Origin: Cupriavidus pauculus
GTDB lineage: Bacteria; Pseudomonadota; Gammaproteobacteria; Burkholderiales; Burkholderiaceae
Length of the DNA: 64,000 nt
Assembly (NCBI RefSeq): GCF_008801835.1
Contig: NZ_VZOW01000002.1
Coordinates: forward strand, 186,001-250,000
Direction of reading: 5' to 3'
Position 1 is the stretch's first letter, and the number at the start of each line of letters is the position of its first letter. This document shows positions 1-9,506 of this stretch, piece after piece. The notes beneath the pieces were generated by a model that saw only the letters and a list, made by a program, of their open reading frames with translations, searched no databases and was not told where the DNA came from. The position numbers and the translations under genes were made by a program.

Positions 1-952
1 CGCGCTGTGCCACCACGCCACGGTGATGCGCATGGGCCGCGTCACCGGCACCTGCGATCCGCGCGAGGAAAGCGCTGCGTCGCTGTCGCGCCTGATGATC
101 GGCGGCGAGCCGCCGCGCGAAGTGCGCGTGAGCGCGCAGCCGGGGCCGCTGAAACTGTCGGTGCGCGATCTGTCGATGTCGCGCGCGCACCAGTTCGCCA
201 CGGAACTGCAGCGCATTTCGCTCGACGTCCATGCGGGCGAGATCGTCGGCATCGCCGGGGTGTCCGGCAACGGTCAGCAGGAGTTGCTGGCGGCGCTGTC
301 CGGCGAGGACGCGCGCACCAGCGGCGCGGCCGTGCATCTGGACGGCCGGCCCGTGGGCAGGCTCGATGCGCGCGCGCGCAGGCGCGCGGGACTGGCCTTC
401 GTGCCGGAAGAGCGGCTGGGGCGAGGTGCCGTGCCGGCGATGAGTCTGGCGTCGAATGTCCTGCTGTCGCACCAGACGCCGCCCTATGTGCGTGGGGGGA
501 TGGTTTCGCCGCGCGCCGCCGAAGGGCTGGCCGCCGGCATCATCCAGCGCTTCCGCGTCAAGGCCAGCGGCCCCGGCGCGCTGGCGCGCAGCCTGTCGGG
601 CGGAAATCTGCAGAAATTCATCGTCGGCCGCGAAATCGAAGCCGGCCCGAAGGTACTGATCGTGGCACAACCCACCTGGGGCGTCGATGTCGGCGCCGCG
701 GCACAGATCCACAACGAAATCCTTGCGCTCAAGGCCACCGGTTGCGCGGTGCTCGTGGTGTCCGAAGAACTCGACGAACTGTTCGCGATCTGCGATCGCC
801 TGCACGTCATCGCCAAGGGTCACCTGTCGCCGTCGATCCCGGTGGAAACCGCCACGCGCGAGCAGGTTGGCCTGTGGATGAGCGGACTCTGGGAAGGCGG
901 TCCCGTCAGCCAGCGCGAGGCGTCCAGCGCGGAGGTGCCGGCTCATGGCTAA
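1..952 (+). CDS. BMP-type ABC importer ATP-binding protein, 3' part
   Basis: The reading frame is open from the left edge, so the start and first ABC domain are missing. The visible part opens with the end of domain one (H-loop region LCHH) and continues through the second ABC domain: a degenerate Walker A (GVSGNGQQE), signature LSGGNLQKF and a Walker B in which the usual DEP is AQP. Domain two of sugar and nucleoside importers of the RbsA/YufO type is typically degenerate in this way. It would power uptake through the two permeases that follow. The 3' end overlaps the first permease by 8 bases, so translation is probably coupled. Substrate is inferred from the BMP family, most often nucleosides; not proven here. 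Confidence 0.9.
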   Translation, partial: ALCHHATVMRMGRVTGTCDPREESAASLSRLMIGGEPPREVRVSAQPGPLKLSVRDLSMSRAHQFATELQRISLDVHAGEIVGIAGVSGNGQQELLAALSGEDARTSGAAVHLDGRPVGRLDARARRRAGLAFVPEERLGRGAVPAMSLASNVLLSHQTPPYVRGGMVSPRAAEGLAAGIIQRFRVKASGPGALARSLSGGNLQKFIVGREIEAGPKVLIVAQPTWGVDVGAAAQIHNEILALKATGCAVLVVSEELDELFAICDRLHVIAKGHLSPSIPVETATREQVGLWMSGLWEGGPVSQREASSAEVPAHG

Positions 953-2039
953 GGTGCTCTCCCCTATCGTGCTGGCGCCGCGCGGAGAACCGTCGCGCGC
1001 GATGGCGTACGCATCGCCGCTGTTCGCCATCGTGCTGACACTGCTGTTCGGAGCGCTGCTGTTCCTGATCCTCGGCAAGGATCCGGTGGCGGCACTGAAA
1101 GTCTTCCTGGTCGATCCACTCAAGGACCGGCGGGCCATCGGCGAAGTCCTGCTCAAGACCGTGCCGCTGGTGCTCTGCGCGCTCGGTCTGTCCGTCTGCT
1201 ATCGCGCCAACGTGTGGAACATCGGCGCCGATGGGCAACTGATCGCCGGCGGCATCCTTGCCGGCGCCACCGTGTTGTGGTTCGACAGCCCGGGTAACAC
1301 CACGAGCGGCCCCGCGGTTCTGGTGCTGGCCGCGCTGGCCGGCTGCATCGGCGGCATGGCATGGGCGTCGATCACGGCGCTGCTCAAGGACCGCTTCAAC
1401 GCCAACGAGATCCTGGTGTCGCTGATGCTGACCTATATCGCGCAGCAACTGCTGTTGTGGGTGGTCAACGGGCCGCTGAAGGACCCCAACGGCATGAACT
1501 TTCCGCAATCGAAAGTGTTCGCGTCGATGTTCCTGCTGCCGAACCTGCTGCCTGGATCGCGGTTGCATGTCGGCTTCGCGGTGATGCTGGTGCTGGTGGC
1601 GATCATGACGGTGTTCGTGTTCCGCAGCTTCGCCGGCTATAGGCTGCAGGTGGGCGGCACCGCGCCGCTGGCCGCGCGCTATGCGGGGTTTTCGTCGCGC
1701 AGCGCGCTGTGGAGCGCCCTGATGATCTCGGGCGCAACCGCCGGCCTGGCCGGCGCGTTCGAGGTGACGGGTCCGATCGGCCAGCTGCTCCCGTCGATCT
1801 CGCCCGGCTACGGCTTCACTGCGATCATCGTCGCCTTCGTGGGCCGCCTGCATCCGGTGGGCGCGGTGTTCGGCGGCATCGTCATGTCGCTGTTCTATAT
1901 CGGCGGCGAAATGGCGCAGTCGCGCCTGGGGCTGCCGTCGGCGCTAGGTTGGGTGTTCCAGGGCATGCTGCTGTTCTTCCTGCTGGCCTGCGACACCCTG
2001 ATCGACAACCATCTGCGCTGGCGCGCACGCGCGGCCTGA
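945..2039 (+). CDS. BMP-type ABC importer permease 1
   Basis: Integral membrane protein of 364 residues with about ten hydrophobic segments, of the branched-chain/ribose permease superfamily (YufP-like). Recognisable family features are the YRANVWNIGADGQL stretch around residue 90 and the SPGYGFTAIIVAF stretch near residue 285. It starts inside the end of the ATPase gene and is followed 18 bases later by the second permease; the two should form the transmembrane heterodimer of the importer. An N-terminal stretch of about 20 polar residues precedes the first membrane segment. Function by family; the substrate (nucleosides or related) is inferred. Confidence 0.9.
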   Translation: MAKVLSPIVLAPRGEPSRAMAYASPLFAIVLTLLFGALLFLILGKDPVAALKVFLVDPLKDRRAIGEVLLKTVPLVLCALGLSVCYRANVWNIGADGQLIAGGILAGATVLWFDSPGNTTSGPAVLVLAALAGCIGGMAWASITALLKDRFNANEILVSLMLTYIAQQLLLWVVNGPLKDPNGMNFPQSKVFASMFLLPNLLPGSRLHVGFAVMLVLVAIMTVFVFRSFAGYRLQVGGTAPLAARYAGFSSRSALWSALMISGATAGLAGAFEVTGPIGQLLPSISPGYGFTAIIVAFVGRLHPVGAVFGGIVMSLFYIGGEMAQSRLGLPSALGWVFQGMLLFFLLACDTLIDNHLRWRARAA

Positions 2040-2057
2040 TGCGGAGCTGACAACAAC

Positions 2058-2978
2058 ATGGAACAACTTGCTCCCCTGATCGCCACTGCGATCAACGCCG
2101 GCACGCCGCTGCTGCTGGCCGCGCTGGGCCTGCTGGTCAACGAGCGCTCCGGCGTGCTGAACCTGGGCGCCGAAGGCATGATGCTGGTGGCCGCCGCACT
2201 GGGCTTCATGGTCGGCTACCAGACCCAGTCGCCGATGCTTGGCTTTATCGCCGGCGCCGGCGCCGGCATGCTGATGGCCACGCTGTTCTCGTGGCTGGCG
2301 CTGGTGTTGGCCACCAACCAGGTGGCCACCGGGCTGGCGCTGTCGATCTTCGGCACCGGCCTGTCGGCCTTCATGGCGCAGCGCTTCGTCGGCTATGCGA
2401 TGCCTGCCCAGGCCAAGTCGGTGCCCTATCTGGCCGATATCCCGTTCATCGGCCCGGCGTTTTTCCAGCATCACTGGATGGTCTATGTCAGCCTGCTGCT
2501 GTGCCTGGCGATCATGTGGTTTCTGTTCCGCACGCGCGCCGGTCTGACGTTGCGCGCGATCGGCGAATCGCCCGAGTCGGCGCACGCGCTGGGCTACCCG
2601 GTGCGCTGGATCCGCTTTGGCGCGCTGCTGTTCGGCGGCGCCTGCTGCGGACTGGCCGGCGCGTATCTGTCGCTGGTCTATACGCCGATGTGGGTGGAAA
2701 ACCTCGTCGCGGGCCGCGGCTGGATCGCGCTGGCGCTCACCACGTTCGCGACCTGGCGTCCGGGCCGCGTGCTGATTGGTGCGTGGCTGTTCGGCGGCGT
2801 GACGATCCTGCAGTTCTATCTGCAGGGCATCGGCGTGTCGGTGCCATCGCAGTTCCTGTCGATGCTGCCTTATGCCGCCACGATCGTCGTGCTGGCACTG
2901 ATTTCGCGTAACCCGGCGTGGATTCGCCTGAACATGCCTGCCTCGCTCGGCAAGCCGTTCCGCCCGGGCAACGCCTGA
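2058..2978 (+). CDS. BMP-type ABC importer permease 2
   Basis: Permease of 306 residues, the YufQ-like partner of the preceding gene. It has the family stretches [17 protein letters not shown] near residue 30 and [18 protein letters not shown] near residue 165, and about nine membrane segments. A GGAG-like site sits about 11 bases before the ATG. The gene follows the first permease by 18 bases and precedes the binding lipoprotein by 75 bases, completing an ATPase-permease-permease-lipoprotein operon. Confidence 0.9.
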   Translation: MEQLAPLIATAINAGTPLLLAALGLLVNERSGVLNLGAEGMMLVAAALGFMVGYQTQSPMLGFIAGAGAGMLMATLFSWLALVLATNQVATGLALSIFGTGLSAFMAQRFVGYAMPAQAKSVPYLADIPFIGPAFFQHHWMVYVSLLLCLAIMWFLFRTRAGLTLRAIGESPESAHALGYPVRWIRFGALLFGGACCGLAGAYLSLVYTPMWVENLVAGRGWIALALTTFATWRPGRVLIGAWLFGGVTILQFYLQGIGVSVPSQFLSMLPYAATIVVLALISRNPAWIRLNMPASLGKPFRPGNA

Positions 2979-3053
2979 ACCGTATCACCGAAGTCCAATA
3001 ACAAGAGCCATACCTCAAACCACATCACAAAGACGTCTGACAAGGAGAGATCG

Positions 3054-4196
3054 ATGATCGTTTCACGCAGGACCACGCTGGCAGCCCTGGCCGCCACCGC
3101 TGTGCTGGCCCTGGCCGGCTGCGGCAAGAAAGAAGCCGAAAAGCCGGCCGAAACCGCCGCGCCGGCATCGGCGCCGGCCGCGGCCGCCAACGAGCCGCTG
3201 AAGGTGGCCTTCGTCTATATCGGACCAGTGGGCGACGCCGGCTGGACCTACGCCCACGATGCCGGCCGCAAGGCGGTGGAAGCCAAGTTCGGCGACAAGG
3301 TGAAGACCACCTACGTCGAGAACGTGCCCGAATCCGCAGCCGATGCCGAGCGCGTGTTCCGCGACCTGGCCAGCCAGGGCAACAAGCTGATCTTCGGCAC
3401 CACCTTTGGCTACATGGAGTCGATGCTGAAGGTGGCGCGCGAATTCCCGGATGTGAAGTTTGAACACGCCACGGGCTTCAAGACCGCCGACAACCTGGCC
3501 CAGTACGACGTGCGCACCTACGAGGGCGCGTACCTGGCCGGCGTGGTGGCGGGCAAGATGAGCAAGACCGGCAAGATGGGCGTGGTGGCGTCGGTGCCGA
3601 TTCCCGAAGTGATCCGCAACATCGACTCGTTCACGCTGGGCGCGCGCTCGGTCAACCCGAAGGCGACGGTCAAGGTGGTGTGGGTGAACAAGTGGTTCGA
3701 TCCGGGCAAGGAACGCGAAGCGGCCACGACCCTCATCGGCCAGGGCGTCGACATGCTGATGCAGAACACCGATTCGGCCGCCGTGGTGCAGACCGCACAG
3801 GAAAAGGGCGTGTACGCATTCGGCTGGGATAGCGACATGAGCCGCTTCGGCGAAAAATCCCATCTGGCCGCTTCGGTGATCACGTGGGGCGTCTACTACA
3901 ACAAGGTCGTCGGCGACGTGCTCGACAACAAGTGGAAGAACACCACCACGTGGTGGGGCCTGAAGGAAGGCATGATCGACCTGAAGGGCTTCAACGCCGT
4001 GGTGCCGGACGACGTCAAGGCGCTGATCGAGGAACGCAAGAAGGGCGTGATCGACGGCACCGCGCCGATCTGGAAGGGTCCGCTCAAGGACAACGCCGGC
4101 AAGGAGCAACTGGCCAAGGATCAGGTGGCCGACGACAAATTCCTGCACGACATCAAGTTCTATGTCGAGGGCGTGGAAGGCAACGTACCGGGCTAA
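3054..4196 (+). CDS. BMP family substrate-binding lipoprotein
   Basis: Periplasmic binding protein of the BMP/PnrA family, 380 residues. The N-terminus is a lipoprotein signal ending in LALAGC, with the lipidated Cys about residue 23, then an Ala/Pro/Glu-rich linker before the binding domain begins at LKVAFVYIGPVGDAGW, a typical BMP opening. The ATG has a strong AAGGAG site 7 bases upstream. It is the last gene of the importer operon and is followed by a good terminator. Family members bind nucleosides or, less often, other ligands; the ligand here cannot be read from the sequence. Confidence 0.92.
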   Translation: MIVSRRTTLAALAATAVLALAGCGKKEAEKPAETAAPASAPAAAANEPLKVAFVYIGPVGDAGWTYAHDAGRKAVEAKFGDKVKTTYVENVPESAADAERVFRDLASQGNKLIFGTTFGYMESMLKVAREFPDVKFEHATGFKTADNLAQYDVRTYEGAYLAGVVAGKMSKTGKMGVVASVPIPEVIRNIDSFTLGARSVNPKATVKVVWVNKWFDPGKEREAATTLIGQGVDMLMQNTDSAAVVQTAQEKGVYAFGWDSDMSRFGEKSHLAASVITWGVYYNKVVGDVLDNKWKNTTTWWGLKEGMIDLKGFNAVVPDDVKALIEERKKGVIDGTAPIWKGPLKDNAGKEQLAKDQVADDKFLHDIKFYVEGVEGNVPG

Positions 4197-4259
4197 ACCA
4201 TTGCGCCATCCCGGCCGCCATCCGGTTCCTTATCCGGATCGCTCCCGGGTCTGACAGAA

Positions 4260-4294
4260 ACGCCGGCCCCGTGACACACGGGCCGGCGTTTTTT
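4260..4294 (+). terminator. Intrinsic terminator after the BMP operon
   Basis: ACGCCGGCCC and GGGCCGGCGT form a perfect GC-rich stem with a short loop, followed by a run of six T. It closes the importer operon. Confidence 0.9.
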
Positions 4295-4384
4295 CTGGGC
4301 GCGCGCCGGGGAACTTGAATCGACATGCATCGGCCCAAGCTATTCGCCTATCCCCTGCCGATTGTGTGACCAAGGAGGCCCATC

Positions 4385-4678
4385 ATGTGGAAACGACTGT
4401 CAGCGTTGTGGACGCTGGTGCGGCGAGACGGCCGTCTGTTCTGGTTTGCGTTGCGTCATCCCGATGCCCCACCATGGCTGAAACCCGCTGCATTCGGGCT
4501 GCTGTTCTACGCGATTTCGCCGATCGACCTGATTCCCGATTTCATCGCCGGGCTTGGTATCGTCGACGACTTGGTGATCATTCCGCTGGCCGTGCACCTG
4601 ATCCTCAAGCGCCTGCCGCCTCACATCCTGCGCCAGGCGCAAATGCGCGCCGCCGCGACGACCGTGCGGCCGCGCTGA
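4385..4678 (+). CDS. YkvA family (DUF1232) small membrane protein
   Basis: Protein of 97 residues carrying the DUF1232 core, with hydrophobic segments either side of the conserved SPIDLIPDFI motif at about residues 45-54 and VDDLVI shortly after. The family is membrane-associated and of unknown function. AAGGAGG lies 8 bases before the ATG. It stands alone between two terminators, so it is probably a single-gene unit. Confidence 0.85.
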   Translation: MWKRLSALWTLVRRDGRLFWFALRHPDAPPWLKPAAFGLLFYAISPIDLIPDFIAGLGIVDDLVIIPLAVHLILKRLPPHILRQAQMRAAATTVRPR

Positions 4679-4697
4679 CGTCTGGCCAGATCCAAAA

Positions 4698-4730
4698 GAA
4701 AATCGCTGCCCAACAGGCAGCGATTTTTTC
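4698..4730 (+). terminator. Intrinsic terminator after ykvA-like gene
   Basis: AAAATCGCTGCC and GGCAGCGATTTTTT pair around a CAACA loop and end in six T. Confidence 0.88.
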
Positions 4731-4778
4731 ATTGGCGGTGAATTGCCGTTTCATGCCGCAACGGCCGGCAAACATCGC

Positions 4779-5213
4779 TCAACTGGCGGCGCCGCTGTCC
4801 TTGCCGTCGCCGCAGTCGTCGAAGCAGTGACGTGCCAGCTCCACCAGCAGCAGCTCCGCTGTTGCGAGATTGGTGGCGCACGGCACGTTGTGGACGTCGC
4901 AGGCGCGCACCAGCGCATTGATGTCCGGCTCGTGCGGCTGCGGCGTCATCGGATCGCGCAGGAAGATCACGGCCGTGATCTTGCCCTCGGCCAGTTGCGC
5001 GCCGATCTGCAGATCGCCACCCCACGGACCGGACAACATGCGCGTCACTTCGAGGCCGGTTTCGGTGGCGATGCGGCCGCCGGTGGTGCCGGTGGCCAGC
5101 AGGTCGCAGCGACTGAGAAAATCGCGATGACGACCGGCGAACGCAACGATGTCGTCCTTCTTGTGGTCGTGCGCGATCAGCGCGATGCGCGGTGTGCCTT
5201 CGACGCTCGGCAT
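4779..5213 (-). CDS. mgsA: Methylglyoxal synthase
   Basis: Converts dihydroxyacetone phosphate to methylglyoxal and phosphate, a bypass of lower glycolysis under phosphate shortage. The 144-residue protein shows the family motifs in order: ALIAHDHKK (residues 11-19), phosphate-binding ATGTTGG (40-46), SGPWGGD with Asp67, and [13 protein letters not shown] with His94. Asp67 and His94 correspond to the E. coli catalytic Asp71 and His98, with the same spacing. Its ATG overlaps the stop of the SDR gene by one base (TGATG), so it is translationally coupled to it. The C-terminus has a short Asp/Gly-rich tail. Confidence 0.95.
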   Translation of the reverse strand: MPSVEGTPRIALIAHDHKKDDIVAFAGRHRDFLSRCDLLATGTTGGRIATETGLEVTRMLSGPWGGDLQIGAQLAEGKITAVIFLRDPMTPQPHEPDINALVRACDVHNVPCATNLATAELLLVELARHCFDDCGDGKDSGAAS

Positions 5214-5999
5214 CAGAACGTGCCCGGGTAAGCGCCGCCGTCGAGCAGCACGTTCTGGCCGGTCATGTAAGCGGCCTGCTTGCTGCACAGGAACGCGCAC
5301 GTGGCGCCGAACTCGGCCGGCTCGCCGAAGCGGCGCGACGGATTGGCCGCCGCACGGCGCGCGGCCATTTCCTCGATGCTGATGCCGGCCTTCTTGGCGC
5401 CACCTTCCATGGTCTTCTTCAGGCGATCGGTGTCGAACGGACCGGGCAGCAGGTTGTTGACGGTCACGCCATATTGCGCCACCTCGCGCGCCAGGCCGGC
5501 CACGAAACCGGTCAGGCCCGCGCGCGCGCCGTTGGACAGGCCGAGCACGTCGATCGGCGCCTTGACCGCACCGCTGGTGATATTGATGATGCGACCCCAA
5601 CGGCGCGCGATCATGCCGTCCACCGTGGCCTTGATCAGTTCGATCGGCGTCAGCATGTTGGCGTCGAGCGCAGCGATCCATTCGTCACGGCCCCAGTCGC
5701 GGAAGTTGCCCGGCGGCGGGCCGCCCGCGTTGTTGACCAGGATGTCGAGGTCGCCGAGCTTGGCCGCTGCATCGAGCGCCAGCTTGCGGCCTTCGGGCGT
5801 GGTGATATCGGTGGCCACGGCCACCACGCGACGCCCATGGCGTGCGCGCAGGTCGGCGGCGGCCTTCTCCAGCGCTTCGGCGCCGCGCGCGACCACCACC
5901 ACGTCCACGCCTTCGGCCGCGAGCGCATCCGCACACGCAAAACCGAGTCCCTTGCTGGCGCCGCACACCAGCGCATGCTTACCGCGCAGTCCGAAATCC
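5213..5999 (-). CDS. Atypical SDR family oxidoreductase (5213-6001 with full ATG)
   Basis: NAD(P)-dependent short-chain dehydrogenase fold, 262 residues, with ATG at 6001-5999 on the minus strand. The cofactor motif GASKGLG (residues 14-20), the NNAG stretch (90-93) and catalytic Ser143 (ITSG) are present. The usual YxxxK pair is not: the aligned positions are Ser156 and Arg160 in LSNGARAGL. Proteins of this subgroup are often labelled 3-oxoacyl-ACP reductase by similarity, but the missing Tyr and Lys mean that name should not be trusted. It is coupled to mgsA downstream. The substrate is unknown. Confidence 0.88.
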
Positions 6000-6066
6000 A
6001 TTTCTTGCTCTCCTTGCTTGGTTATCGCTATTTATCGCTTTGAATTGCACGTCGAAGCCCGCTCGA

Positions 6067-6993
6067 TCAGGCTCGTTTGGTCGACAGCAGGTACATGCCG
6101 CCCAGCACCAGCGCACTGCCCGCCAGCTGCACGCCGGTCACCGGCTCGCCCAGAAGCCAGAAGGCCAGCGCGAGCGTGGAGACTGGTCCGATCATGCCAG
6201 CCTGCGATGCCATGGGCGCGCCGATGCGCGCCACCGCGATCATCGTCAGCGAGACCGGCAGCACGGTGCAGAACACCGCGTTGACGACCGACAGCCATAG
6301 CACCGGCGCCGGCTGCGCCAGTTCGGCCAGCGGCCGGCCCAGCGCCAGATACTGAATCACGCAGCACAGCGTCGATACGCACATCGCATAGGCCACCAGC
6401 CGCAGCGATCCCACGCGCTTGACCAGTTCGCCGCTCAGAATCAGGTACACACCATACGACAGGGCGCTGCCCAGCACCAGCGCGCCGCCCAGCCAGACCT
6501 GGTCGCCGCTGACGTCCAGGTCATGCGCGAAGACCAGCACGATGCCGGCGTAGGCCAGCAGCAGCGACAGCCACTGCCGTAAATGGATGGGTCGACGAAA
6601 CACCAGCGCGGTGGTCAGCAGCACGAAGGACGGCGTGAGAAACAGGATCAGTCGTTCCAGGCCGGCGGTGATGTACTGCAGCCCCAGAAAATCCATGAAA
6701 CTGGACAGGTAGTAACCAATAAAGCCCAGAAACACCACGCGGGAGCGATCGGCCCACGACAGCGCGGGCAGCTTGCGCGCCTGCCACCAGCCGATCGCCA
6801 TGAAAAGCGGCACCGCGAACAGCATGCGCAGGGAGATGACCATCACCGCGTCGACGCTGTAGCGGTACATCAGTTTGGCGACGATCGCCTTGGCGGAAAA
6901 CAGCACGGCGCCGATGGCCGCGGCGGCCAGCCCGAAGCGCTGCACGGCAGGCACTTCGGCGGATGGGGACAGGGACTTCTGGGATGCAGGCAC
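6067..6993 (-). CDS. EamA family transporter (DMT superfamily)
   Basis: Drug/metabolite-type transporter with ten predicted membrane segments in two EamA repeats (for example FSAKAIVAKLMYRYSVDAVM near the start and LGEPVTGVQLAGSALVLGG near the end). Family members export amino acids or metabolites. The frame stays open upstream to 7155, but that stretch is Arg/Pro-rich and unlike the family. I chose the GTG at 6993, giving 308 residues, the usual length; GTG codons at 6954 and 6945 are alternatives, and no candidate has a clear ribosome site. It is divergent from the Bug-type gene. Confidence 0.82.
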   Translation of the reverse strand: MPASQKSLSPSAEVPAVQRFGLAAAAIGAVLFSAKAIVAKLMYRYSVDAVMVISLRMLFAVPLFMAIGWWQARKLPALSWADRSRVVFLGFIGYYLSSFMDFLGLQYITAGLERLILFLTPSFVLLTTALVFRRPIHLRQWLSLLLAYAGIVLVFAHDLDVSGDQVWLGGALVLGSALSYGVYLILSGELVKRVGSLRLVAYAMCVSTLCCVIQYLALGRPLAELAQPAPVLWLSVVNAVFCTVLPVSLTMIAVARIGAPMASQAGMIGPVSTLALAFWLLGEPVTGVQLAGSALVLGGMYLLSTKRA

Positions 6994-7264
6994 GGGGACG
7001 CAGGATGGCGCGGCAACACGACTTGCCGGCGGCAAAGTCAGGCACGACGGATGCCGCCGATTGTATGTCAAAAGACGCGCCACCTGCCGGCCACGACTAC
7101 GGCGGCTTTCCCATACAATGGCCCGCGCCGGATGCTGCACCAGGCGCATGCGCAACCGGCGGCACGCAAGGGGGGACCGTCAGCCGACAGCCCGCCGCGC
7201 GCAGAAAATCGAGCCACTTCGCGCCATACATGCATCACAACAATATCCCGGAGATTCCCGCATC

Positions 7265-8257
7265 ATGTCGTCCCATCGCCCTCACTTTCCCCGCCGCGCC
7301 TTTGTTTCGCTGGTTGCCACGTTGCTGGCCGGCGGCGCATCCGCCGCGTTTGCCGCTGAGAGTTTTCCGAGCAAGCCGATCCGGTTCGTCGTGCCCTACG
7401 CGGCCGGAGGCACCACCGACCTGGTGGCGCGCACGGTGGGCCAGCGCGTAGCAGAAAAGCTCGGGCAGCCGGTGGTGGTCGAGAATCGCCCCGGCGCGGG
7501 CGGCAACATCGGCATGGATGCCGTGGCCAAGGCACCCGCCGACGGCTATACGATTGGCTTCGGCGCGATTTCAACCAACGCGCTGAATCCGCATATCTAC
7601 AAGCACGTCCCATTCGATCCGCGCAAGGATTTCACCGCGATCAGCCTGCTGGGCACGTCGACGATCGTGCTCGAGGTCAGCGAAAGCCTGCCCGTGAAGA
7701 CCGTCCCCGAACTGATTGCCTATGCCAAGGCCCATCCCGGCCTGACCTACGCAACGGCCGGGACCGGCACTTCGATGCACCTGGCCGGCGCGATGTTCTC
7801 GCAAATGACGCAGACGGGCCTGACCCATGTGCCCTACAAGGGCAGCAGCCCGGCCATCAACGACCTGCTGGGCGGCCACATCCAGGTGATGTTCGACAAC
7901 CTGCCGGCGTCGCTGCCGCACATCCAGGCTGGCAAGCTGCGCGCGCTGGCCGTGGCCGGCAAAACTCGCGCGCCGTCGCTGCCCAACGTGCCGACGCTGG
8001 CTGAAGCGGGACTGGCGGGTTACGCAGTCGAGCCGTGGTTCGGCGTGTACGGGCCGGCCAACCTGCCCGCGCCGGTGGTCCAGGCGCTCAATGCGGCATT
8101 CGTCGAGGCGCTGGCGCGGCCCGACGTGCGCGACAAGCTCGCGCAGGCGGGCTTCAATCCGAAGGCATCGAGCGCAGCGGAATTGCAGACGCTGACCCAG
8201 ACCGAATACGAGCGTTTTGGAAAGGTCGCAAAAGCCGCCGCGATTACCGTCGATTGA
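7265..8257 (+). CDS. Bug/TctC-type periplasmic substrate-binding protein
   Basis: Tripartite tricarboxylate transporter receptor of 330 residues. An Arg-containing n-region and hydrophobic core ending in AFAAES form a signal peptide of about 30 residues. The mature part starts with the family hallmark FPSKPIRFVVPYAAGGTTD and includes VVVENRPGAGGNIG and the VPYKGSSPA stretch. Such proteins are greatly expanded in Burkholderiales, usually as orphans without membrane partners, as here. The ATG is preceded by CGGAGATT. The ligand is unknown. Confidence 0.92.
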   Translation: MSSHRPHFPRRAFVSLVATLLAGGASAAFAAESFPSKPIRFVVPYAAGGTTDLVARTVGQRVAEKLGQPVVVENRPGAGGNIGMDAVAKAPADGYTIGFGAISTNALNPHIYKHVPFDPRKDFTAISLLGTSTIVLEVSESLPVKTVPELIAYAKAHPGLTYATAGTGTSMHLAGAMFSQMTQTGLTHVPYKGSSPAINDLLGGHIQVMFDNLPASLPHIQAGKLRALAVAGKTRAPSLPNVPTLAEAGLAGYAVEPWFGVYGPANLPAPVVQALNAAFVEALARPDVRDKLAQAGFNPKASSAAELQTLTQTEYERFGKVAKAAAITVD

Positions 8258-8422
8258 CGGCACGGCCGGCAGCGCGGCGCTCCCGCCCGGCGGCGATTGC
8301 CGGCGCGCCGCCTGTGGCCCGCCGCGGCAACGTCCGGCGGGCGCCGCTGCATCCATTACAATCGCGCTGCATCGGCCCTATCGCGTCAGTCAGGGCCATT
8401 TTCGTATTCCGCCGAGCCCGCC

Positions 8423-9073
8423 ATGAAACAAGATCCGCGCTTTCCCAACCTCTTCATCCTCAATCACCCGCTGATCCAGCACAAGCTTTCGCACATGCGC
8501 GACAAGGAAACGTCGACGCGCACATTCCGCGAGCTGCTGCGCGAGATCACGCTGCTGATGGGCTACGAAATCACGCGCAATCTGCCGCTGACCACGCGCC
8601 GCATCGACACGCCGCTGGTGGCGCTCGATGCGCCGGTGATCGCCGGCAAGAAGCTGACGATCGTGCCGGTATTGCGGGCGGGCGTCGGCATGAGCGATGG
8701 TCTGGTGGAGCTGATTCCCTCGGCGCGTATCGGCCACATCGGCGTGTATCGCGACGAGCAGCATCGGCCGGTGGAATATCTGGTGCGGCTGCCGGATCTG
8801 GAGGACCGATCGTTCATCCTGTGCGATCCGATGGTGGCCACCGGCTATTCGGCCGCACACGCGGTGGACGTGCTCAAGCGTCGCGGCGTGCCGGACGAAG
8901 CCATCACGTTCGTGGCGCTGGTGGCCGCACCCGAAGGCGTTGAAGTGTTCCAGAAGGCCCACCCGGGCGTGAAGCTCTACGTGGCGTCGCTGGACAGCCA
9001 TCTCGACGAGCACGCCTATATCGTTCCGGGTCTGGGCGATGCCGGCGACCGTCTGTTCGGCACAAAAAACTGA
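8423..9073 (+). CDS. upp: Uracil phosphoribosyltransferase
   Basis: Salvages uracil with PRPP to give UMP. The 216-residue protein has the Upp motifs: [10 protein letters not shown] near the N-terminus, [13 protein letters not shown] around residue 78 and the PRPP loop [11 protein letters not shown] around residue 135; it ends in [20 protein letters not shown] -10-like box lies at 8357-8362. A GCGGCG/CGCCGC hairpin without a T-run follows at 9083-9101. The C-P lyase pathway farther right yields PRPP, and a uracil permease is near the right end; no direct link is claimed. Confidence 0.96.
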   Translation: MKQDPRFPNLFILNHPLIQHKLSHMRDKETSTRTFRELLREITLLMGYEITRNLPLTTRRIDTPLVALDAPVIAGKKLTIVPVLRAGVGMSDGLVELIPSARIGHIGVYRDEQHRPVEYLVRLPDLEDRSFILCDPMVATGYSAAHAVDVLKRRGVPDEAITFVALVAAPEGVEVFQKAHPGVKLYVASLDSHLDEHAYIVPGLGDAGDRLFGTKN

Positions 9074-9110
9074 TCGAAATCCGCGGCGGTTGATGCGCCG
9101 CAAAGGATGT

Positions 9111-9170
9111 GCGGGATCGCTCTTTCTACACTGAATGCCTTTCGGGCACCGACAAAGAAGGAGATCCCGC
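9111..9170 (+). promoter_or_regulatory. Leader able to pair over the ribosome site of the 54-residue protein
   Basis: GCGGGATC at 9111-9118 is an exact inverted copy of GATCCCGC at 9163-9170, which sits between the AAGGAG site and the ATG. Pairing can extend a few bases into AAGGAG. A TACACT box at 9126-9131 could give a shorter transcript that lacks the left arm. Confidence 0.4.
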
Positions 9171-9335
9171 ATGCAAGCACTGAAGATTCTCACCTCCACC
9201 GCCACGGGCCTGGCCAGTCTGGCGGTCATCGCATTCATCATCGCCATGGCCGCATTCTTCGCCTGCCTGTTCGCCCGCAAGGCCCGACAGGATGCCGAGG
9301 CCGCCAGGCGCGCCGCTGCGGCTGAATCGCCCTGA
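9171..9335 (+). CDS. Small single-span membrane protein, unknown function
   Basis: Protein of 54 residues with one long hydrophobic segment (about residues 10-34, ending FFACLF) followed by a short Arg/Lys/Ala-rich tail, so probably an inner-membrane anchor with a cytoplasmic C-terminus. I picked the ATG at 9171 because it has AAGGAG 7 bases upstream; the same frame is open from 9135 but without such a site. It is flanked by upp and a bidirectional terminator. I do not recognise a family. Confidence 0.6.
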   Translation: MQALKILTSTATGLASLAVIAFIIAMAAFFACLFARKARQDAEAARRAAAAESP

Positions 9336-9384
9336 CGCGCAGTGCGCTGGAAGTCCGCACGGCAACGTTCGACGCCGCAACATG

Positions 9385-9414
9385 GAATACGCCCGCAATT
9401 TCGCGGGCGTATTC
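9385..9414. terminator. Bidirectional hairpin between convergent genes
   Basis: GAATACGCCCGC pairs perfectly over 12 bases with GCGGGCGTATTC around a six-base loop. T-runs are weak on both sides; the position between convergent genes supports a shared terminator. Confidence 0.65.
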
Positions 9415-9506
9415 AATTGTAGGTGCTTCATTTGCGCGAACCCGGCGCGCGTTGCGCCCTCAGTTGCGCAATTTTTGGGGCGTAACTCGCCTCATGATTC
9501 GCCGGA

